Positions 8,619 to 20,799 of a stretch of 64,000 bases of DNA are shown piece after piece. The stretch lies in contig NZ_JNYV01000002.1 of assembly GCF_000717275.1 (NCBI RefSeq), positions 744,001 through 808,000 on the forward strand. The letters are read 5' to 3'. Source of the DNA: Kitasatospora arboriphila (GTDB lineage: Bacteria; Actinomycetota; Actinomycetes; Mycobacteriales; Mycobacteriaceae). The notes under the pieces are model-generated. The model saw only the letters and a program-made list of their open reading frames with translations. It had not been told where the DNA came from and made no database searches. The first letter of the stretch is position 1; every line of letters starts with the position of its first letter. The position numbers and the translations under genes were made by a program.

Positions 8619-8781
8619 GGTACTTCTCCTCGGTCGTGGGTGCCGCTGCGCGGGCGGCGCGCGGCATGTTGGTCGGTGATAGGAGTGCCGTGGACCCCGG
8701 AATGTTCCCCAGAACACCCGCTTTGTTGTCCGTGCGTGGCCCGTGGCGGGTCGGAGCTGCGGGGCCGGTCCGTTACGCTGA

Positions 8782-11973
<3,192 letters not shown>

Positions 11974-11993
<20 letters not shown>

Positions 11994-12567
11994 TACGTAT
12001 CCCGCGGCGTTCGCGCCGATGAGTGGCGAGACCAAAGTCCTTGTGGCCGTACAGAATGTGTTCGTGGACAAGCCGGGTGCCGTGGCTTCGGCACGAGCAC
12101 TGTCGCACTTCGGTGAACACTCACTGGGCTGGCTTGCGGTCGCGGGCACAGGTGCTGCCATCGCCCAGCTCCGCGGCGACGAACGTGGTCGGAACCTGTG
12201 GGCGGCCGCGGGTGTCGGAGCCTTCGGCGCCCATGCCGCCTCGGTGGTGCTCAAACGGATCGTCAGGCGCAAGCGCCCCGATCATGCCGACGTGAGGATC
12301 GGGGTCGGAACCCCCAGCAAGTTGAGCTTCCCATCCAGCCACGCGACATCGACCACCGCCGCGGCCATCCTCATCGGTCGCGCCGCCGGATTACCTCCTG
12401 CCGCGCTACCCGCCGCGCTGGTTCCGCCCATGTTGTTGTCGCGGTTGGTGCTCGGCGTGCACTACCCGACCGACGTCATCGGGGGTGCGTTGATCGGTGC
12501 CGCCTGCGCCGCAGCGGTCGGTGCCGGTGAAAGACTGACGAGAACAGAGAGCCGAGGAATGTTGTGA
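11974..12567 (+). CDS. PAP2-family phosphatase, decaprenylphosphoryl-5-phosphoribose phosphatase candidate
   Basis: A 197-residue type-2 phosphatidic-acid-phosphatase-like membrane enzyme. The three PAP2 signatures are present: KRIVRRKRP, SFPSSHATS, and SRLVLGVHYPTDVIGG. About four to five hydrophobic helices surround them. Its place between glfT2 and ubiA matches Rv3807c of M. tuberculosis, proposed to remove the 5-phosphate from decaprenylphosphoryl-5-phosphoribose before DprE1/DprE2 epimerisation. The GTG start lies inside glfT2 (20-bp overlap) and the stop overlaps ubiA (GTGA), so translation is coupled on both sides. The substrate assignment rests on synteny. Confidence 0.9.
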
Positions 12568-13490
12568 GCGAGGAGCCGATCGAGCACGACGTGGTGCGCG
12601 GCCCGCCGAAGAATCTGGCGACCGGTCTGGTGAAGGCTGTCCGCCCGCGGCAATGGGTCAAGAACGTCCTGGTCTTGGCTGCGCCGGTGGCAGCCGGAGC
12701 GGTCGACGAACCCGACATCCTGGGCCGGACGGCCATCGCGTTCGTTGCGTTCTGCCTGGTCGCCTCGTGCATTTACCTCGTCAACGACGCCCTGGACGTC
12801 GAGGCCGACCGCAATCACCCCACCAAGCGCTTCCGTCCGATCGCGGCCGGGGTGGTCCCGGTCAAGCTGGCGTTTGTGCTCGCCATCGTGCTCGGTGTCG
12901 CGTCGATCGGGATCTCGTTCCTGGCCAACTGGCAGCTCGCGGTGGTCATCGGCATATATATGGCCATTCAGCTCGCCTACTGCTTCGGCCTCAAGCACGA
13001 GCCCGTGATCGACATCTGCATCGTCTCGTCGGGTTTCTTGCTGCGTGCCGTCGCGGGCGGCGTGGCCGCCGATCTTCCCAACGGTCTGTCCAAGTGGTTC
13101 CTGCTGGTGATGACCTTCGGGTCGCTGTTCATGGCGGCAGGTAAGCGGTACGCCGAACTGCAGCTCGCCGAACGGACCGGCGCGAAGATCCGCAAGAGCC
13201 TCGAGTACTACACCACCACCTACCTGCGCTTCGTCTGGACATTGTCCGCAACCGCGGTGGTGCTCTGCTACGGCATGTGGGCCTTCGACACGGACGGCGG
13301 CCACGACGACAACGTCTGGTATGCGCTGTCCATGGTGCCTTTCACCATCGCCATCTTGCGATACGCAGTGGACGTCGACGGTGGTCAAGCGGGCGAACCC
13401 GAAGAAATTGCGCTCGGCGATCGTGTTCTCCAGCTGCTGGCAATCGCGTGGATAGTATGCGTGGGTGTCGCGGTCTATGCGATCAGCTGA
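12564..13490 (+). CDS. ubiA: Decaprenyl-phosphate phosphoribosyltransferase
   Basis: A 308-residue integral-membrane UbiA-superfamily prenyltransferase. It transfers 5-phosphoribose from PRPP to decaprenyl phosphate, the first committed step toward decaprenyl-phospho-arabinose (Rv3806c equivalent). The first Asp-rich motif is NDALDVEADRNHP and the second lies in the YAVDVDGGQ region, with seven to nine hydrophobic helices between and around them. RPRQWVKN near the N-terminus is typical of this subfamily. The GTG start overlaps the PAP2 stop by 4 bp. The stop codon (13488-13490) lies inside the first unit of an 18-bp tandem repeat that continues toward aftB. Confidence 0.95.
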   Translation: MSEEPIEHDVVRGPPKNLATGLVKAVRPRQWVKNVLVLAAPVAAGAVDEPDILGRTAIAFVAFCLVASCIYLVNDALDVEADRNHPTKRFRPIAAGVVPVKLAFVLAIVLGVASIGISFLANWQLAVVIGIYMAIQLAYCFGLKHEPVIDICIVSSGFLLRAVAGGVAADLPNGLSKWFLLVMTFGSLFMAAGKRYAELQLAERTGAKIRKSLEYYTTTYLRFVWTLSATAVVLCYGMWAFDTDGGHDDNVWYALSMVPFTIAILRYAVDVDGGQAGEPEEIALGDRVLQLLAIAWIVCVGVAVYAIS

Positions 13491-15531
13491 ACGGCGGCCA
13501 TCAGCTGAACGGCGGCCATCAGCTGAACACCGGCCAGCAGTTGAGAATCGGCCGGTAGCTGAACCACGCGTGCTCGGCCGCAGCGTCAATCCGGCCACCG
13601 TTTCACTGTGGATCAGCGCCGTCGTGGTGGGTGCGATCTTCGGCTATGGCGCATGGCAGCGCCGGTGGATCGCCGACGACGGTCTCATCGTCTTGCGCAC
13701 CGTCCGGAACCTGTTGGCCGGCAACGGACCCGTCTTCAACGAGGGGGAGCGTGTCGAGGCCAACACGTCGACGGTGTGGACGTACCTGATCTGGTTCTGG
13801 AGCTGGATCACCGACGCCCAGACCGAGTACGTCGTGTTGTGGATAGCCCTGGTCCTCTCCATATCGGCCGTCCCGATCGCCATGTATGGCACCGGCCGGC
13901 TCTATCGCATCCGCAGGGGCACCGGCCCGGTCAACCCCGGCTGGATGTTGCTGCTGCCTCTCGGAGCGCTGGTCTACATCACGCTTCCGCCTGCGCGTGA
14001 CTTCGCCACCAGCGGCCTCGAGGTTTCCCTCTGCATCTTCTGGGCAGCGGTGTTGTGGTGCCAGCTGGTCGCCTGGAGTCAACGAACCCCCGATGTGCCG
14101 GGACTCGGTGGTCGTCTGGGACGCAAACAAGTCGTCACCACCCTGTTGCTGGGTTTCAACGCCGGCCTGGCCCCGCTGATCCGTCCCGAACTCGCCCTCG
14201 TCGGCGGTCTCGCGTTACTGCTCGTAGTGTGTGCGCCGATGACGTGGCGGATGCGCTTCGCATTTGCCGCCGCAGCGGCGTTGGTTCCGGTGGGTTACCA
14301 GATCTTCCGGATGGGTTACTACGGCCTTCTCGTTCCGAACACCGCCGTGGCCAAGGACGCCTCGGGGTCGAAGTACGAACAGGGCCTCAAGTACCTGGGC
14401 AACATGTTCAGTCCTTATGTACTGCTGCTTCCGCTGGTGGTCGCGGTGGTCGCCGCCGGTCTCGCCTGGTACCTGCAGACCCGGCGGATCCAGGTGTCGG
14501 ACGCCGGAACACGTTCGGACAGAGTCGAACTGGCGAAGAATTCGACACCGACCGGCTGGCGCGATCGTGCCGGCGCCTGGAGTCGCCGACTGCAGAGTCC
14601 GTCGGCCGTGGTGGCACTCATCCTCGTGTGCGGATTGCTCGAGAGTTTCTACTGGGTACGCCAGGGCGGCGACTTCATGCACGCCCGGGTGCTGCTGGTC
14701 CCGCTCTTCTTGCTGATGCTCCCGGTGATGGTGATCCCGATCGCGCTGCCCGCGGGCGTCGGACGTGATCACCTCGCCGGTTGGGTCGGCACGGTGGTGA
14801 TGGCCGGGCTGTGGATCACCACGGTGGTCTGGGCGGCTTCCACGTCTCATGTGGCCGGGATGAAGAACGGTACCGAGATCGGCAGGCAGGGCATCGTCGA
14901 CGAGCGGCGCTATTACATACAGAACATCGGGGTGGAGCACCCCATCACAGCTGCCGACTACCTCAACTACCCGCGTATCCGCGCGATGGTCGAAGAGATC
15001 GCCGAGCACAGCGACACCGGCGGGGTGTTGCTGGCGTCGCCGAACTACGACGAGTGGTACTTCGACCCGCTACCCGTCCCGCCACCGCCCGGTGTCCCCA
15101 AACAGCTCACGGTCTTCTACCTCAACCTCGGCATGACGAGCATGAACGCGCCGCTTGATGTTCGGGTGACCGACCCGATGGGCCTGTCGTACCCGATCGC
15201 GGCGCACACGGACCGGCTTCCCGATGGCCGCATCGGACACGACAAAGACCTCGAGGACGAGTGGGTGATTGCCGAGTCCGGCGCGTGGTCGAGGTATCCG
15301 GTGTTGCCGGCGAATCTCGATGCCGACGATGTGCAACAGGCGAGGGTGGCGCTGACGTGCAAACCCACCCAGGACCTCATCGCCTCGTATTCACAGCCGT
15401 GGTCGTTCGCCCGCTTCAAGCACAACCTGCGTCAGGCGGCCGGATTCACCTCTTACCGGATCGATCGGATCCCCGAGTACGAACTGCAGCGGTGCAAACT
15501 ACCCATTCCGCCGCCGCTCTACCCCCGGTAG
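13465..15531 (+). CDS. aftB: Terminal beta-1,2-arabinofuranosyltransferase AftB
   Basis: A 688-residue GT-C membrane glycosyltransferase that places the terminal beta-1,2-linked arabinofuranose on arabinan using decaprenyl-phospho-arabinose. The first periplasmic loop has the GT-C acidic pair in RRWIADDGLIV, followed by about ten transmembrane helices and a soluble C-terminal periplasmic domain of about 200 residues. The start is uncertain. GTG 13465 overlaps ubiA by 26 bp and makes the N-terminus read through a hexapeptide repeat (SAERRP, SAERRP, SAEHRP and so on) encoded by an 18-bp minisatellite. GTG 13570 would skip it. Synteny with Rv3805c supports the assignment. Confidence 0.92.
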   Translation: MSRSMRSAERRPSAERRPSAEHRPAVENRPVAEPRVLGRSVNPATVSLWISAVVVGAIFGYGAWQRRWIADDGLIVLRTVRNLLAGNGPVFNEGERVEANTSTVWTYLIWFWSWITDAQTEYVVLWIALVLSISAVPIAMYGTGRLYRIRRGTGPVNPGWMLLLPLGALVYITLPPARDFATSGLEVSLCIFWAAVLWCQLVAWSQRTPDVPGLGGRLGRKQVVTTLLLGFNAGLAPLIRPELALVGGLALLLVVCAPMTWRMRFAFAAAAALVPVGYQIFRMGYYGLLVPNTAVAKDASGSKYEQGLKYLGNMFSPYVLLLPLVVAVVAAGLAWYLQTRRIQVSDAGTRSDRVELAKNSTPTGWRDRAGAWSRRLQSPSAVVALILVCGLLESFYWVRQGGDFMHARVLLVPLFLLMLPVMVIPIALPAGVGRDHLAGWVGTVVMAGLWITTVVWAASTSHVAGMKNGTEIGRQGIVDERRYYIQNIGVEHPITAADYLNYPRIRAMVEEIAEHSDTGGVLLASPNYDEWYFDPLPVPPPPGVPKQLTVFYLNLGMTSMNAPLDVRVTDPMGLSYPIAAHTDRLPDGRIGHDKDLEDEWVIAESGAWSRYPVLPANLDADDVQQARVALTCKPTQDLIASYSQPWSFARFKHNLRQAAGFTSYRIDRIPEYELQRCKLPIPPPLYPR
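13482..13565 (+). repeat. 18-bp minisatellite at the ubiA/aftB junction
   Basis: There are about 4.5 head-to-tail units of ATCAGCTGAACGGCGGCC. Units 1 and 2 (13482-13499, 13500-13517) are identical, units 3 and 4 diverge, and unit 5 is partial. The ubiA stop codon TGA is inside unit 1, so every later unit carries a relic of the ubiA end. In the aftB frame it encodes SAERRP-like hexapeptides. Copy number could vary between strains without disturbing either frame. Confidence 0.9.
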
Positions 15532-15921
15532 GAATCCCACATGCTGTGCAATCGCCCACATTATTCTGAGATTTCCCTGAGAAATCAGAGGCTGATCGGC
15601 GGGTGAGCTCACTGAGCCCGCAAAACCGCAAAAGCCAAGGTCTCGAATGTGTAACGCGGCGTTTCGCGCGTCCGATAGTTAGGGAGAGCATGGATTTGGC
15701 CTGGTCAAGTGGCCAACCCAGGTCGGAGTGGATCCGGTCACAGGGTTTGTCAGCAGGGGATGCATCTAATAGGCTCCGTTCGGTTGCAGGACGGCATCGC
15801 CAGATGACCGCCAAGCTGTGTGGCACCTGAAAATTTTGGTGCCGGTCAAGACCCTCGTGGCCGTGGTTCGAGATGGAACCAGACAAGGCCCCGCTGCTGG
15901 ACAGAGAGAGAGTTGTATTCG
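15532..15921 (+). promoter_or_regulatory. Intergenic region upstream of the mycolyltransferase gene
   Basis: No gene is evident in this 390-bp gap. An imperfect hairpin (CTGAGATTTC/GAAATCAG, 15566-15588) follows aftB without a T-tract. A palindrome with arms GGCACC (15822-15827) and GGTGCC (15838-15843) around an AT-rich core lies about 80 bp before the antigen-85 ATG and could be an operator. No confident -10/-35 pair was identified. A promoter is expected here because the secreted protein genes start a new unit. Confidence 0.35.
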
Positions 15922-16899
15922 ATGCGCGTAAGCACACCGTCGAGGCGAGTGGGGATGGGCAGACGCCTCATCGCTGCCTTCGCCGCACTGGCGACCATTG
16001 CCGGAGTCGGGGTTGTTGCCGGCACCGGCACAGCCAATGCCTGGGGCACCGGTAACGGATTCCAGCAATGGAACGTCGATGGCTGTGGGATGCCGTCCGT
16101 GAAGGTCCGGTCCTGGTCGAAGCCCGGCAACTACAAGACGGTTGTGCTGCTCGACGGCCTGCGCGCCACCTATGACGTCAGTGGCTGGGAGCACGAGACC
16201 AATGTGCAGAACATGGTCAACAGCGGCGTCAACGTGGTCATGCCCGTCGGCGGACCCGCCAGCTTCTACAGCGACTGGAACGCGCCGAGCAACTTCAACC
16301 GCCAGCCGTACAAGTACATGTGGAACTGCGTCATCACCAACACCCTGGTCAAGGGCATGGATGCACGCGGCCTCCGCGTTGGCCCCGGCGGCAAATACGC
16401 CATCGCCGGCATCTCCATGGGTGGTAACGCCGCCCTGGTGATCGGCGCCAACAACAAGCAGAACTACTCGCACGCCTTCTCGATGTCGGGCTACCTGAAC
16501 CTGTCGGCACCGGGCATGAAGTCGGCCATCCGCGTCGCGCTGCTCGATGCCAACGGCGGACCGTGGAACGCGGACAGCATGTGGGGCCCCCCGTGGAGCA
16601 CCCGCTGGTACGACAACGACCCGTTCGTGCAGATCACCAAGATGCACGGCATGAAGGTCCGCGTCGCGTCGGGTAGCGGTATCCCGGGCGGCTACAACCA
16701 GAACGAGAACGCGGTCAGCATCGTGCAGGGAGTGCCGCTCGAGGTGCTGTCGCTCGCCCAGACCCGCGCGTTCGAGGTCCAGGCCTTCGTGAACCGCGTC
16801 AACCTCACCACCGACTACCCGGTCACCGGCACCCACAAGTGGGGCTACTGGCAGGACATGATGTGGCGAGCACTCCAGCAGGGCTGGTTCCGCGGATAA
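15922..16899 (+). CDS. Secreted mycolyltransferase, antigen 85 family
   Basis: A 325-residue exported alpha/beta-hydrolase that transfers mycolates to trehalose and arabinan. The signal peptide spans about residues 1-43 (basic SRRVGMGRR, hydrophobic core, cleavage near TANA-WG). The nucleophile elbow is GISMGG with Ser165, and the catalytic histidine is His305 in TGTHKWGYWQ. The fibronectin-like loop and the SFYSDW motif of the family are present. The ATG at 15922 is chosen because it begins the signal peptide; the frame is open to 15820. Position after aftB matches fbpA/fbpD in M. tuberculosis, but which Fbp paralogue it equals is not resolvable here. Confidence 0.95.
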   Translation: MRVSTPSRRVGMGRRLIAAFAALATIAGVGVVAGTGTANAWGTGNGFQQWNVDGCGMPSVKVRSWSKPGNYKTVVLLDGLRATYDVSGWEHETNVQNMVNSGVNVVMPVGGPASFYSDWNAPSNFNRQPYKYMWNCVITNTLVKGMDARGLRVGPGGKYAIAGISMGGNAALVIGANNKQNYSHAFSMSGYLNLSAPGMKSAIRVALLDANGGPWNADSMWGPPWSTRWYDNDPFVQITKMHGMKVRVASGSGIPGGYNQNENAVSIVQGVPLEVLSLAQTRAFEVQAFVNRVNLTTDYPVTGTHKWGYWQDMMWRALQQGWFRG

Positions 16900-16930
16900 T
16901 CGCGGTGACATCCCTCTAGTCACAAAATTC

Positions 16931-16947
16931 ACACCTGTCACAGGTGT
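16931..16947. repeat. 17-bp palindrome upstream of the terminator
   Basis: Two perfect 7-bp arms (ACACCTG/CAGGTGT) flank TCA, 31 bp after the mycolyltransferase stop. It may be an operator for the downstream gene or an extra hairpin aiding termination. Confidence 0.45.
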
Positions 16948-16956
16948 GGCAACCTC

Positions 16957-17003
16957 AAAACAGAACGTCCTACGTGTAAGAAACACGTAGGACGTTCTGT
17001 TTT
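16957..17003 (+). terminator. Strong intrinsic terminator
   Basis: A perfect 21-bp stem (16957-16977 and 16983-17003) encloses the 5-nt loop AAGAA. The arm is flanked by A-run and T-run ends, so it can terminate in both directions. It separates the two mycolyltransferase genes into independent transcription units and is the clearest rho-independent terminator in the window. Confidence 0.92.
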
Positions 17004-17098
17004 TGTCTGCCGGTCCGCCTTGATCCGGGCTTCGTCCGGTGACGCAGGGCTGCAGAGCAAGACCACAGTGGTGACGGTGACTTGAGGAGTAGAGGTAC

Positions 17099-18973
17099 AT
17101 GCGGCAGAGATTTGTGCGCGGCGCACTGGGACTGATGGCCGGCGCGGTATCCGTGTGCACAGTGCTGGGTATGTCCTCGACCGTTGCGGTCGCTGCCCCC
17201 GCACCACAGAGTCCGGTGGCGCCCGTTGTGCAAGCTCCGGCTCTCCAGGCGCCGGCGCCGGTCCCGGGCGTCAAGATCACCAACACCTTCTGGTACTCCG
17301 ACCGCCGCGTGGCGATGTGGGTGTACTCACCCGCGATGGGCACCAACATCCAGGTTCAGCTGTTGCTCGCCCGCGACTGGAACTACCGTCCGGCGAACAA
17401 GTTCCCGCAGATGTACATGCTCGACGGACTCCGGGCACAGGACGATCAGAACGGCTGGGTCCTCAACACCAACATCGAGGACTTCTACAAGGACAAGAAC
17501 GTCAACGTTGTCCTGCCCGTCGGTGGCGAGTCGAGCTTCTACACCGACTGGGCCGAGCCGGACAACGGCAAGAACTACCAGTGGGAGACGTTCCTGACGA
17601 AGGAACTCCCACCGTTGCTGGAGAGCCAGTGGCGCTCCACGGACGTACGCGGGGTCGAGGGGCTGTCGATGGGTGGCAGCGCCGCGATGATGCTCGCCGG
17701 CCGCAACCCGGGCTTCTTCAAGTTCGCCGCATCGTTCTCGGGCATTTTGCAGCTCAGCTCCTTCGGGATGCCGCAGGCGGTGCAGTTCGCGATGAACGAC
17801 GCCGGTGGATACGACTCGAGCAAGATGTTCGGACCGCCGACCAACCCGGCGTGGAAAGAACACGACCCGTACCTGCTGGCCGACAAGCTCAAGGGCGTGA
17901 GCCTGTACGTCTCGTCCGGTAACGGCATGGTCGGTCAGTACGACACCCCGTCGACCATCCCGTACCTCGCGACGAACTACGCGGGCGTGGGCCTCGAGGT
18001 GCTGTCGCGTGTCACTTCCCAGCAGTTCGCCAGCAAGCTGAACCAGCTCGGCGTCCCGGCCCAGGCGGTCTACCGCGCGTCCGGAACCCACACCTGGCCG
18101 TACTGGCAGTTCGAGATGCAGCAGGCGTGGCCGCAGGCCGCAGGTGCACTCGGACTCGGGGTCGACAGGCCGGCGTGCTCGACCGGTGGCGCGATCGCAC
18201 CCGTCTACAAGGCCAACAAGAAGGCGCTCGAGGAGTGCCTGACCCCCGAATACGACGTGCCGGGTGGACGCGCGCAGGACTTCCGCAACGGACGGATCAT
18301 CTGGTCGGCGAAGACCGGCGCCAAGGTCGTCGGTGGCGGAATCGGCGGCGCGTACGTGGCTGCCGGAGGCCCGGGCGGGTGGCTCGGCTTCCCGACCAGC
18401 GATGAACTCGCTACACCGGATCGGATCGGGCGCTTCAATCGCTTCCAGAACGGCAACATCTACTGGACCGCGAAGACCGGCGCGCATGCCGTCGGTGGGG
18501 CGATCCTGGCCGACTGGGGCAAGGCCGGTTACGAACGTGGGCCGCTGAAGTACCCCACCGGGGACGAGATCGACACACCCAACAAGAAGGGTCGGGTGCA
18601 GGCGTTCCAGATCGGCGGCTACTACTGGACTCCGGCAAACGGTGCGCACTCGGTCCAGGGCAAGATCATGGACAAGTACGCCACGCTCGACTTCGAGGGC
18701 GGCTGGCTCGGATTCCCGAAGACCAACGAGATCGGGTTGCGCGACGGCGGACGCTTCAACGCGTTCGACGGCGGCAACATCTACTGGACGCCGGCCAAGG
18801 GTGCTTTCGCCATCCCTCTCGGACCCATCTATGACGCGTGGGGCAAGGCCGGATTCGAGAACGGCAAGTTCGGCTATCCGGTCAGCGATCAGATGAACAT
18901 CACCGGCGGTTACCGGGTGAACTTCGAACGCGGCGCCATCGAGGTCGTGAACGGGGTCGTCACCGCCAAGTGA
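17099..18973 (+). CDS. Secreted mycolyltransferase with LGFP repeats
   Basis: A 624-residue two-part exported protein. A signal peptide (about 1-33, ending VAVAA-PA) and a Pro/Ala linker precede an antigen-85-type alpha/beta-hydrolase domain with nucleophile Ser190 in GLSMGGSAA and His331 in SGTHTWPYWQ. From about residue 370 to the end there are four to five LGFP repeats, visible as GGWLGFPTSDE, LKYPTGDE, GGWLGFPKTNE and FGYPVSDQ, thought to anchor proteins to the cell wall. The same layout occurs in corynebacterial PS1-type mycolyltransferases. An AGGAGTAGAGG segment precedes the ATG. The strong upstream terminator implies its own promoter. Confidence 0.95.
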   Translation: MRQRFVRGALGLMAGAVSVCTVLGMSSTVAVAAPAPQSPVAPVVQAPALQAPAPVPGVKITNTFWYSDRRVAMWVYSPAMGTNIQVQLLLARDWNYRPANKFPQMYMLDGLRAQDDQNGWVLNTNIEDFYKDKNVNVVLPVGGESSFYTDWAEPDNGKNYQWETFLTKELPPLLESQWRSTDVRGVEGLSMGGSAAMMLAGRNPGFFKFAASFSGILQLSSFGMPQAVQFAMNDAGGYDSSKMFGPPTNPAWKEHDPYLLADKLKGVSLYVSSGNGMVGQYDTPSTIPYLATNYAGVGLEVLSRVTSQQFASKLNQLGVPAQAVYRASGTHTWPYWQFEMQQAWPQAAGALGLGVDRPACSTGGAIAPVYKANKKALEECLTPEYDVPGGRAQDFRNGRIIWSAKTGAKVVGGGIGGAYVAAGGPGGWLGFPTSDELATPDRIGRFNRFQNGNIYWTAKTGAHAVGGAILADWGKAGYERGPLKYPTGDEIDTPNKKGRVQAFQIGGYYWTPANGAHSVQGKIMDKYATLDFEGGWLGFPKTNEIGLRDGGRFNAFDGGNIYWTPAKGAFAIPLGPIYDAWGKAGFENGKFGYPVSDQMNITGGYRVNFERGAIEVVNGVVTAK

Positions 18974-19135
18974 TTCCTCAGGTGCCTTCTGTAGCCTTGC
19001 GGAGGTATTCAGGGCGCAGAGCGCGAATCCCGGCGCGCAGCGCGGGGTGTCCGGGCGGGCCTGGCGGAGCGTTTTCGGTCCGTCGGCTTACCGGGCCCCG
19101 CCGTGCCGCCCGGCGAGAAGACACAAGGAAGTGAC

Positions 19136-19660
19136 ATGACAGGCAACATCATTCGGGTTGTGACCGCGGGTGCCGCGCTGCTCATCACCGCAGCGCTGGC
19201 CACTGGTTGCGGCGACGATTCGACCGCGTCGGCGCCGACTGATTCGGTGAGCGCCACCAGTACCACGACGAGCGCCACCAGCAGCGCTGCGCCGTCGTCG
19301 GGCGCCTCGACGGCCACGTCGACCGAGGCGAGCAGCGACGGACAGCCCGACGACACCCAGGGTCTCCCCGAGACGGGTCCGCCCTCGGCGAATGTGCCCG
19401 AAGGTGTCGACGAGAACGACAAGACCGAGGACTACCTCGCGGAACTGAAGAAGCAGGGTGTCGAGTTCCCCAACGACCCCGACAACGCCATCGCGCTCAG
19501 TGCTGCCTCGGCGGTCTGTCAGGGCAAGGAGCAGGGCGCCAGCCCGGCCGACATCAAGGTGATCGTGGTACCTCTCGTGGGCTCGGGCACCACCGACGAG
19601 GCCAAGGCACAGGCCAACGCCGACAAGGTGATCAAGGCCGCCGAAGCCAAGTACTGCTGA
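19136..19660 (+). CDS. Lipoprotein, DUF732-like
   Basis: A 174-residue predicted lipoprotein. The N-terminus has a hydrophobic signal ending in the lipobox LATGC, so lipidation at Cys23 is predicted. A Ser/Thr/Ala-rich low-complexity linker of about 60 residues follows, then a compact C-terminal domain of about 80 residues (EDYLAELKKQGVEF...ASAVCQGKEQG...KYC) that resembles the DUF732 domain common in mycobacterial exported proteins, with two cysteines that may pair. The ATG at 19136 follows an AAGGAA box. It lies 34 bp before the cutinase gene and is probably co-transcribed. The function is unknown. Confidence 0.75.
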   Translation: MTGNIIRVVTAGAALLITAALATGCGDDSTASAPTDSVSATSTTTSATSSAAPSSGASTATSTEASSDGQPDDTQGLPETGPPSANVPEGVDENDKTEDYLAELKKQGVEFPNDPDNAIALSAASAVCQGKEQGASPADIKVIVVPLVGSGTTDEAKAQANADKVIKAAEAKYC

Positions 19661-19694
19661 CGGTCGCCGACATGACAACCACAAAGCGGCCGAC

Positions 19695-20672
19695 ATGACA
19701 CGTAAGAAGCGAAGTCGGGGACGCACGTTGCTGTTCGTGGTCCTCGGCCTGGGGATCCTCAGCGTCATCGCGGTGATCCTGGTGATCATCCTGATCATCA
19801 ACCTGCTTCGGCCCGACCCGGGGCAACCGGGTGGACCTTCTTCGTCGCCGCCGTCGTCGGCTGCGCCGCGACCCACCGCGCAGCCCGCCGATTGCCCGGA
19901 CGTCCAGGTGATCGTGGTGCCCGGTACGTGGGAGTCGGCATCGAATGACGACCCCTACAATCCGACTGCGAACCCGAACTCGTTGATGCTCAAGGTGTCC
20001 GGGCCGCTCGCGGAGGAGTTCGACAGCTCGCGGGCCGACGTCTACACGGTGCCGTATGTGGCCCAGTTCCGGAATCCGACCGTGCTGACCGACCGCCAGA
20101 TCGACTACAACACGTCACGGGCCGAGGGCACCAGCAAGGCCCGCGCCAAGATCACCGAGGTCAACCAGAAGTGTCCACTCACGAGCTTTGTCCTGATGGG
20201 CTTCTCGCAGGGAGCGGTCATCGCAGGTGACATCGCGGGTGACATCGGTAACGGTCGGGGGCCGGTTGCTGCCGATCTCGTGGTGGGCGTCGGTCTGATC
20301 GCCGACGGCCGCCGTCAGCCGAATCAGGTGGAGACGGTGGGGCCGAACCCTCCCGGCGTCGGTGCGGAAATCGCTCTCGACATCCTCCCGATTCCCGGGA
20401 TCGACCTGACCGGGCCACGCCCTGGTGGATTCGGCGAGCTCACCGACCGCACGTACTCCCTTTGTGCGCCAGGCGATCTGATCTGCGATGCACCCACCAT
20501 CGCCAACCCGATCGAGGGCATCAGCAAGTTGATGGGTGCCGTCAACAACCCGGTACACGCGATGTACAACACCACCCGGTACTGGAATGACGACGGCGAG
20601 CCGGCCACGGAGTGGATGACAGGCTGGGCACGTGACGTGATCGACAAGGCGCCTTTCCCCAAGCACGAATGA
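19695..20672 (+). CDS. Membrane-anchored cutinase-family lipase/thioesterase, Rv3802-like
   Basis: A 325-residue serine esterase of the cutinase-like family. An N-terminal transmembrane anchor (about residues 11-37, after a basic MTRKKRSRGR) and a Pro/Ser linker precede the hydrolase domain. The nucleophile Ser171 is in GFSQGA, the acid and base lie toward the C-terminus (LCAPGDLICD and HAMY), and cysteines consistent with cutinase disulfides are present. The position just before the fadD32-pks13 region matches Rv3802c, an essential phospholipase/thioesterase tied to mycolate metabolism. An unrelated oxidoreductase gene sits between it and fadD32 here. It acts in the periplasm. Confidence 0.9.
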   Translation: MTRKKRSRGRTLLFVVLGLGILSVIAVILVIILIINLLRPDPGQPGGPSSSPPSSAAPRPTAQPADCPDVQVIVVPGTWESASNDDPYNPTANPNSLMLKVSGPLAEEFDSSRADVYTVPYVAQFRNPTVLTDRQIDYNTSRAEGTSKARAKITEVNQKCPLTSFVLMGFSQGAVIAGDIAGDIGNGRGPVAADLVVGVGLIADGRRQPNQVETVGPNPPGVGAEIALDILPIPGIDLTGPRPGGFGELTDRTYSLCAPGDLICDAPTIANPIEGISKLMGAVNNPVHAMYNTTRYWNDDGEPATEWMTGWARDVIDKAPFPKHE

Positions 20673-20799
20673 GCCCGCCGGACCGGTTCGAGCGCATTTT
20701 GCGCTGATCAGGTGCGGAAGTATCGTCTACTGCCGAGCCGGGGCCCGTAGAGGCATGGGCGACGACCACCGGGCATGTTCGACAACCAGGAGACTTGCG

